A stretch of 9,932 bases of DNA from an uncultured Clostridia bacterium (GTDB taxonomy: Bacteria; Bacillota; Clostridia; Oscillospirales; Acutalibacteraceae), in the NCBI GenBank assembly GCA_905236975.1, contig CAJOQU010000067.1, positions 1 through 9,932 on the forward strand, given 5' to 3'. This document shows, in pieces, positions 5,476 through 9,932 of the stretch (its first letter is position 1; each line of letters opens with the position of its first letter). The position numbers and the translations under genes are program-made. Under the pieces are notes generated by a model, which saw nothing but the letters and a program-made list of their open reading frames with translations, ran no database searches and was not told the DNA's origin.

Positions 5476-6330
5476 TTAGTCTTCAAATACGTTTTCGGGT
5501 TCTTCCCCGTCGTCATCTTCTTCGGGTTCTTCTTCGTCTTTTTTGTCAAGTTCTTCGATTTCCAACCCTAAGTCGCGGCGTTTTTCAATGTCTTCAAACG
5601 GGTGGTCACGATAATACGGATCGATAATACATTTTTTCACCGAGGGAAATACGCAGTATTGCATCAGTAAAAACTTGAAACACGGAAAAGTCAGGGCGTA
5701 AAGGATCAGTTCGATCATCAAAACAAAAACCCAATAGGAGCCCAAAAGGAATAGAATCGCCGCGTTGATCGCGTAAACCAACAAGATCACAAAAAAGCAA
5801 AGCAGGTTTAATTTCATGTTGATAAACACAAAACGAAAGCTGTTTTTATAGATTTGTTTCATAGAAAAGTGAAAGGTGATCATCAGCGTCCAAATATAAT
5901 AGCCCATCACGGTGAAAATGAACAACAGGCATAAACACATTGCCACCCCAACAGTGGAAAACCAGCCGGCAGCGTTGCTGTAAAAAAAGAACAGATCTGC
6001 CAGTAATATGGCATAAACGATACTGTTGATGATGCCTGCCGCTAAAGACTGTTTCCAGTTTTTCTTAATGGTCTCAAAAAAATCGCTGAGGCCAAAAGAG
6101 TGCTTGTCCCGTGCGGTATTGCGGGTCACATGGGTTATGCCAACAGCGGCCAAGCCGTTTGTCAACACGGGTAATGACAAAAGCGAATAAATCAAATTGG
6201 TGGGAATAAACTTCCAAAAATTGCGGAAAAAGGTTTCAAAAAACACGATGAATGTTTTTTTCTTGGGGGCGTTTTTTGAAATACCCGGACCTTCCTTTTC
6301 ATAATTGAATAATCCGAAAAAACCTGCCAT
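5476..6330 (-). CDS. DUF624 (YesL-like) membrane protein with acidic tail
   Basis: A 284-residue integral membrane protein that I recognise as DUF624/YesL-like by its N-terminal MAGFFGLFNYEKEGPGI and its pattern of segments. Likely membrane spans are near residues 42-64, 97-117, 128-150, 174-194 and 196-216. The stretch WKFIPTNLIYSLLSLPVLTNG (about 40-59) is typical of the family. The last 26 residues (about 259-284) are an extremely acidic cytosolic tail of Glu/Asp, unusual relative to the family core. YesL-type genes often neighbour carbohydrate-uptake operons in Firmicutes, but no sugar genes are seen here. An AGGA precedes the ATG by about 8 bases. It follows the upstream membrane-protein gene after 15 bases, so the two are co-transcribed and may work as a pair. 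Confidence 0.82.
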   Translation of the reverse strand: MAGFFGLFNYEKEGPGISKNAPKKKTFIVFFETFFRNFWKFIPTNLIYSLLSLPVLTNGLAAVGITHVTRNTARDKHSFGLSDFFETIKKNWKQSLAAGIINSIVYAILLADLFFFYSNAAGWFSTVGVAMCLCLLFIFTVMGYYIWTLMITFHFSMKQIYKNSFRFVFINMKLNLLCFFVILLVYAINAAILFLLGSYWVFVLMIELILYALTFPCFKFLLMQYCVFPSVKKCIIDPYYRDHPFEDIEKRRDLGLEIEELDKKDEEEPEEDDDGEEPENVFED

Positions 6331-6345
6331 GAAGGGTTCCTGCCT

Positions 6346-7065
6346 TTACTGTTTTTTATAAACAAATTTTTCACCGATCGAAAAGTTATGATAGCCTAAC
6401 GAATATGCCGCACCGCACAGTACAACCACAATCAGCGGCAGCAAAAAGAGCAGACACAAGCGCCAGATCGCAAGATCACCCAAAGTGCTGTTGCCGCCGA
6501 TGATGAGTTCGATAAACGAGTAAAACGACGAATGACAAAATTTATATAACACCATGGGAAATGCCGCGATCCCACGTTTCAGCACCGCCAGTATGATCAA
6601 AACGATATAATTCGGCAAAACAGTAACCAAACCGATTTTAAAACCTTTTGCCTTGTCCTCCGCCATGTGCTTGAATTTAACCAGATTGCTGTCTTTAGTG
6701 CCCAGTTCCCAAATATTGGGGTAAATAAAAGCAACCAGAATCATAAAAGTAAAAACTTGCGTGATAATCAAAAACACGGCGTTCGCGCCATTGGATAATG
6801 GAGAGCGTATGGAGCGTTGGGTAACGGTATAGCCCTGCGCTTCGTAATCGGTAAGCTTCTCGTCGTCGCCGTCATCGTAATAGTGGGTGTACAGCTCGAC
6901 CTGCTGATCGGATTCACTGGTTGTACCATAGGCCGTATAACCAATGTTATGGGTAAACAAGCCCATGGAGATTACACTGAGTGACAAGACAAGAAAGAAA
7001 CACATTAAATTGACCAAAATCAGCTTCCCGAATAATTTAAAACCGATTTTCCAACATTCTTTCAT
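6346..7065 (-). CDS. Uncharacterised four-TM membrane protein
   Basis: A 239-residue membrane protein I do not recognise with certainty. Predicted spans are near residues 14-37, 93-118, 145-163 and 203-225. Between the first two is an acidic, probably extracytoplasmic loop (about 40-90) containing YYDDGDDEK. The start WKIGFKLFGKLILVNL and the size recall DUF624-like proteins, so it could be a diverged partner or paralogue of the next gene. The ATG at 7065 is preferred although its Shine-Dalgarno is weak (AGG 11 bases upstream): the upstream frame extension to a GTG at 7161 would run through the promoter and terminator at 7102-7156. It is the first gene of a two-gene operon. Confidence 0.75.
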   Translation of the reverse strand: MKECWKIGFKLFGKLILVNLMCFFLVLSLSVISMGLFTHNIGYTAYGTTSESDQQVELYTHYYDDGDDEKLTDYEAQGYTVTQRSIRSPLSNGANAVFLIITQVFTFMILVAFIYPNIWELGTKDSNLVKFKHMAEDKAKGFKIGLVTVLPNYIVLIILAVLKRGIAAFPMVLYKFCHSSFYSFIELIIGGNSTLGDLAIWRLCLLFLLPLIVVVLCGAAYSLGYHNFSIGEKFVYKKQ

Positions 7066-7101
7066 AGGCTTTTGACCTGCTTTCGAGAAGAATATAATCC
7101 C

Positions 7102-7130
7102 ATTATAATGCAAATAAAAAAGAAATGCAA
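7102..7130 (-). promoter_or_regulatory. Promoter of the membrane-protein operon
   Basis: On the minus strand, TTGCAT (7125-7130) and a perfect TATAAT (7102-7107) are separated by exactly 17 bases. Transcription would start near 7094, about 30 bases before the ATG at 7065. The -35 lies within the right arm of the terminator of the preceding gene. Confidence 0.7.
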
Positions 7131-7156
7131 GAAAGAGTATCCCCTTTCCTGCATTC
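7111..7156 (-). terminator. Terminator of the small membrane-protein gene
   Basis: On the minus strand AATGCAGGAAAG (plus 7144-7155) pairs over 12 bp, one G:T, with CTTTCTTGCATT (plus 7124-7135); the loop is 8 bases and the tail is TCTTTTTTATTT. It lies 13 bases behind the stop at 7169. The right arm and U-tail double as the -35 and spacer of the next promoter. Confidence 0.82.
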
Positions 7157-7168
7157 TTCACACTTTTT

Positions 7169-7441
7169 TTACAAAAGAATCACCAAGGCCACAGCCGCAA
7201 CCAGCAGTAAACCGGCAATCACCACCGCCCATTTCAGGCGCTTTTTGCGCTTGATACGCCCCCGCAGGGATTTCGGCTCGAAATGTTCGTTATAATGAAA
7301 GGAGAAATCGCTGGCCGCCTTTTTTAATTGTTTGGCATTTAACGTGCCATACTCCGGCGTAACGTAAAACACAATCTTTTCAAAATACCTGCTTCCTGTA
7401 TCGTTCACCACAATCACCGTTTTGCTGACACCTTTTACCAT
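7169..7441 (-). CDS. Small protein with C-terminal membrane anchor
   Basis: A 90-residue protein beginning MVKGVSKTVIVVN, with a soluble part of about 60 residues, a very basic patch (GRIKRKKRLKW, about 61-71) and a single C-terminal hydrophobic helix ending in LVILL. The layout suggests a tail-anchored or single-pass protein with a cytosolic N terminus. The start MVKGVSK-VIVV resembles short conserved clostridial proteins of unknown function that I have seen, some misleadingly named as translation factors; this is recall only. Two ATGs in tandem (7444, 7441) follow AAAAGGAG; the second has better spacing (7 versus 4 bases) and the familiar start. A weak match to the spore promoter class (GCATA, 18 bases, CAAACTA on the minus strand) precedes it, but I would not rely on that. 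It has its own terminator. Confidence 0.7.
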   Translation of the reverse strand: MVKGVSKTVIVVNDTGSRYFEKIVFYVTPEYGTLNAKQLKKAASDFSFHYNEHFEPKSLRGRIKRKKRLKWAVVIAGLLLVAAVALVILL

Positions 7442-7509
7442 CATTTTGCTCCTTTTCTTGTGTTTACCAATAGTTTGAGCAAAAAATGATTTTCTTATGC
7501 AGTTGACAT

Positions 7510-7578
7510 AAAAAAGTGGATAACTCGGTGGAAAAGGTGATTAACTCCCCTTTTTAAAGGAAAAGTTATCCACCTTTT
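7510..7578 (-). repeat. Inverted repeat of DnaA-box-like sequences / candidate terminator
   Basis: GTGGATAACT (7516-7525) and AGTTATCCAC (7564-7573) are perfect 10-bp inverted copies separated by 38 bases. On the minus strand the second arm is followed by TTTTTT (7510-7515), so it can act as terminator for the gene ending at 7636. A second inverted pair, AAAAGGTG (7532-7539) with CACCTTTT (7571-7578), overlaps it, so the two folds exclude each other. Each long arm contains TTATCCAC, eight of nine bases of a DnaA box, and GGTGGAAAA (7527-7535) is a third near match. Confidence 0.6.
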
Positions 7579-7635
7579 AGAAAAAATCGGATTTTATGTA
7601 ACGAATTTATTCGAAAAATGTCGAACAAAAATGAA

Positions 7636-8331
7636 CTATCCCTCCGGTTTATAGGTGCGGCCGTTCAAAAAAGCCACCGTACGCTCCACCGCATCGCGGC
7701 AGGAGCCCCAATCGCCGCTTTCTCTGGCACGATAGTCATACATGGTGCAGTAGCGGGAAAGGTCGGCATACAGGTTTTTGCAATACTCGCCGGTAATGCG
7801 ATTCAGATCGTTTGTAAACTCCGAGGCATAGGAATGCATGGTCTTTTTAGAAGCGCCGGCCAGCAGGCGCTCATAATGCGGCAGACAAAACATGGGCTGA
7901 GCATGAAACATTTCTCTGAAATCGCGATCGTTTTCGTAACAGCGATAGATCGTATCGATCATGCGGGAAAGTCCCCATTCCATTTTTTCACAAATAAAAC
8001 AGTGCCCGGTCACTTTTTTGGCCTCGGCCTCTTTTTTGGCGTTGGGATTGAACAGCTTTTTGGCAAAGATATTTTTTTCGATCTCTTCCATATGTGTTTG
8101 CAGCATAAGCGCCAGCTGCAATCGCCCGCGCCGTCCCATCATCTCATGATAATGATGCTCACAAAAGCCGGTTTTATTGGTCTCGATCCGGACGTCCGGT
8201 TCCATCATGGCATCGCCCAAAATATACTCGATCATGTGCTCCTCCACCGTGTCGCGCATGCGGCAGATGGGGCATCCGTCAGGTTGTTCGAACACCTCGC
8301 TGACCGGTATGGTACAAATATCGTCTCTCAT
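7636..8331 (-). CDS. DUF6062-like protein with duplicated CxxC...CxxH modules
   Basis: A 231-residue cytosolic protein that I recognise as the clostridial family DUF6062, of unknown function. It starts MRDDICTIPVSEVFE and contains the family stretch GDAMMEPDVRIETNKTGFC (39-57). Cysteine and histidine spacing reveals an internal duplication: CPIC (20-23) with CEHHY (57-61), and CFIC (111-114) with CLPHY (149-153). Both are CxxC, 33-34 residues, CxxHY, which suggests two similar metal (probably zinc) sites. The segment 78-108 is Lys/Glu-rich and likely helical. The ATG at 8331 is preceded by GGAG at 7 bases; the frame extends to 8424 but runs through the terminator/promoter structure. It is transcribed alone from the promoter at 8393-8421. 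Confidence 0.83.
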   Translation of the reverse strand: MRDDICTIPVSEVFEQPDGCPICRMRDTVEEHMIEYILGDAMMEPDVRIETNKTGFCEHHYHEMMGRRGRLQLALMLQTHMEEIEKNIFAKKLFNPNAKKEAEAKKVTGHCFICEKMEWGLSRMIDTIYRCYENDRDFREMFHAQPMFCLPHYERLLAGASKKTMHSYASEFTNDLNRITGEYCKNLYADLSRYCTMYDYRARESGDWGSCRDAVERTVAFLNGRTYKPEG

Positions 8332-8371
8332 GCTTCTACTCCAGTCTATCGGTTTTATCGCCCGAAAGCAT

Positions 8372-8418
8372 AAAAAAACTTCCGATACAGCCATTATAGC
8401 CGAACCGGAAGTTTTTTT
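8372..8418 (-). terminator. Terminator of the antiporter gene
   Basis: AAAAAAACTTCCG (8372-8384) is the perfect 13-bp inverse complement of CGGAAGTTTTTTT (8406-8418), with a 21-base loop. On the minus strand it lies 10 bases behind the antiporter stop and ends in TTTTTTT. Half of its left arm and its loop carry the promoter of the next gene. Confidence 0.85.
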
Positions 8419-8421
8419 CAA
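8393..8421 (-). promoter_or_regulatory. Promoter of the DUF6062-like gene inside a terminator
   Basis: On the minus strand TTGAAA (8416-8421) is followed after exactly 17 bases by a perfect TATAAT (8393-8398). Transcription would begin near 8386, giving a leader of about 55 bases before the ATG at 8331. The -35 and spacer overlap the first arm of the antiporter terminator and the -10 lies in its loop. Confidence 0.75.
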
Positions 8422-8428
8422 CAAAAGA

Positions 8429-9932
8429 TCAAGATTTTTTCTTTGCCAGCTTCAGGATGAACAACGTACCGAGCATCAACACAATCGCAACCGGCAGGAC
8501 AATGAACCAATTGGGTACAAACCCGGCTATAATATAAGCCACAAAGGAAACACCGGCCACCGTAAGCGCGTAAGGTAATTGGGTGGATACATGGTTGATG
8601 TGGTTGCACTGCGCACCTGCCGACGCCATAATGGTGGTATCGGAGATCGGGGAGCAATGGTCACCGCAGACCGCACCCGCCATGCAGGCCGAAATGGCCA
8701 CAATGGTGATATTGCCGTCCTGCGCGCCGAAAACGCTCAATACGATCGGGATCAAAATGCCGAAAGTGCCCCACGAAGTGCCGGTCGCGAACGAAAGTCC
8801 CACCGCAATCACAAAAATGATGGCGGGCAGGAAGGCTTGGAACGAGGCCGCACTGCCCTCGACAAGGCTGGAAATATAAATCTTAGCGCCAAGACTGTCG
8901 GTCATGGCTTTCAGCGTCCAGGCACAGACCAAAATCAAAATAGCAGGCACCATGGCCTTAAAGCCATCCGGAAGGGATTCCATGCAGTCCTTGAAGGAAA
9001 TCACACGCCGGCAAAGGAAATAGATCACCGCAAACACAATGGCAACGGCGGAACCGTATACCAAGCCGACCGAGGCGTCACTGTTGGAGAAGGCGGTAAT
9101 GAAATTGTGGTAGCCCTCATCGCCCGCGGCAAAAAAGCCGCCCGAATAGATCATTCCGATCACGCAGGCCACGATCAAAAACAGCACTGGCAGAACCAAA
9201 TCAATGACCTTTCCCTTCTCGTTTTGGGTCATCTGCTCGGTCATTTCTTCAGCCTTGGTGGTGAACAGATCGCCGTTTTTGGCATTGTCTTCATACTTTT
9301 TCATGGGGCCGTAATCAAAGTTGGCAAAAGCCAAAAACAGCATCATGACAATGGTCAGAATAGCATAAAAATTAAAGGGAATTGCGCTGACAAAAAGCGA
9401 CATTCCGCTTGACGCACCGGAACCTTTGGCAAAGCCGGCCACCGCCGCCGCCCAGGAAGAAATGGGTGCGATAATGCAAACCGGCGCCGCCGTGGCATCG
9501 ATCAAATAGGCAAGCTTTGCGCGGGAAATATTATGTTTATCCGTTACAGGACGCATAACGGAACCAACCGTTAAGCAGTTGAAATAGTCGTCAATAAAAA
9601 TCAGCACACCCAGTGCAATGGTGGCAAGCTGCGCACCCACACGGCTTTTGATGTGCTTGGTTGTCCAACGACCGAAAGCCGCGGAACCGCCCGCCTTGTT
9701 CATCAAGGAAACCAAGGCGCCGAGCAACACCAAAAAGATCAGGATACCCACATTATAGGAGTCGGCCACACTGCTGATAAATCCATCGCTGAAAACATGG
9801 GTGATGGTGCCTTCAAAACGGAAATTGGAGTAGAGCAATCCCCCTACTACTATCCCGATAAAGAGTGAAGAATACACTTCTTTGGTAATGAGCGCCAACA
9901 CAATGGCGATGATCGGCGGCAAAAGCGCCCAG
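8429..9932 (-). CDS. NhaC-family Na+/H+ antiporter (partial, 5' end outside)
   Basis: The last 500 codons of a polytopic transporter of the NhaC family (PF03553), which exchanges Na+ for H+ across the cytoplasmic membrane for pH and sodium homeostasis. Family landmarks are WALLPPIIAIVLALITKEVY at the visible start, FIDDYFNCLTVGSVMRP near residue 113, DATAAPVCIIAPISSWAA near 145-163, GTSWGTFGI near 395, and CGDHCSPISDTTIMASAGA near 430, whose charged and polar residues lie in the transport path. About a dozen hydrophobic spans are visible, with a charged cytosolic loop rich in Lys and Glu near 205-240. The frame is open through the window edge and there is no start signal at the first TTG (9922), so a short N-terminal piece is missing. 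Some relatives exchange organic acids, so the substrate is inferred from the family. Confidence 0.92.
   Translation of the reverse strand, partial: WALLPPIIAIVLALITKEVYSSLFIGIVVGGLLYSNFRFEGTITHVFSDGFISSVADSYNVGILIFLVLLGALVSLMNKAGGSAAFGRWTTKHIKSRVGAQLATIALGVLIFIDDYFNCLTVGSVMRPVTDKHNISRAKLAYLIDATAAPVCIIAPISSWAAAVAGFAKGSGASSGMSLFVSAIPFNFYAILTIVMMLFLAFANFDYGPMKKYEDNAKNGDLFTTKAEEMTEQMTQNEKGKVIDLVLPVLFLIVACVIGMIYSGGFFAAGDEGYHNFITAFSNSDASVGLVYGSAVAIVFAVIYFLCRRVISFKDCMESLPDGFKAMVPAILILVCAWTLKAMTDSLGAKIYISSLVEGSAASFQAFLPAIIFVIAVGLSFATGTSWGTFGILIPIVLSVFGAQDGNITIVAISACMAGAVCGDHCSPISDTTIMASAGAQCNHINHVSTQLPYALTVAGVSFVAYIIAGFVPNWFIVLPVAIVLMLGTLFILKLAKKKS

Noticed and set aside
7503..7508. Plus-strand TTGACA as a promoter
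   Set aside because: No matching -10 lies at the right distance and no plus-strand gene follows.
7618..8373. Plus-strand 251-codon open frame
   Set aside because: It is antisense to the DUF6062-like gene, has no ribosome binding site and no family likeness.
8579..9412. Plus-strand 277-codon open frame
   Set aside because: It is the antisense shadow of the antiporter gene, with His/Gly/Asn-rich low-complexity translation.

Overview
The window looks like chromosomal DNA of a spore-forming, anaerobic, Gram-positive bacterium of the class Clostridia, probably a gut Oscillospiraceae/Ruminococcaceae-type organism. The reasons are strong GGAGG-like ribosome binding sites, U-tailed terminators, a YlmC/YmxH-type PRC-barrel sporulation protein, a DUF624 membrane protein, a DUF6062-like protein and an NhaC-family antiporter. 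These are inferences from recognised families; no database was searched.

Left part (1-1640, plus strand). A consensus promoter drives two tRNA genes, a CAU tRNA (probably the lysidine-dependent Ile2 species rather than Met) and tRNA-Trp(CCA), closed by a strong terminator. Directly behind lies a compact 174-bp hairpin array (379-552). Short hairpins alternate, with no linker bases, with a 7-bp separator that reads GTGAAAT in the left half and ATTTCAC in the right half, so the whole array can fold into a ladder of consecutive four-way junctions. Immediately after it come a four-helix-bundle protein of the S23/Avd-like family and a translationally overlapping class I SAM methyltransferase. This array plus its gene pair is the most unusual thing in the window.

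Middle part (1700-5475, minus strand). There is a tannase/feruloyl-esterase-family hydrolase without a signal peptide and without the usual cysteine pair at its active site, a small nitroreductase, a lipoprotein with a ComEC-type metallo-beta-lactamase domain, and the YlmC/YmxH-like protein. The lipoprotein and nitroreductase may be co-transcribed; the tannase follows a candidate terminator.

Right part (5476-9932, minus strand). A two-gene operon encodes an uncharacterised four-TM membrane protein and a DUF624 (YesL-like) membrane protein. Upstream are a small tail-anchored-looking protein, a DUF6062-like protein with duplicated CxxC...CxxHY modules, and an NhaC-family Na+/H+ antiporter truncated by the right window edge. 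At two gene boundaries (7102-7156 and 8372-8421) a terminator hairpin of the upstream gene physically contains promoter elements of the next gene. The gap at 7445-7635 holds a long inverted repeat made of DnaA-box-like sequences.
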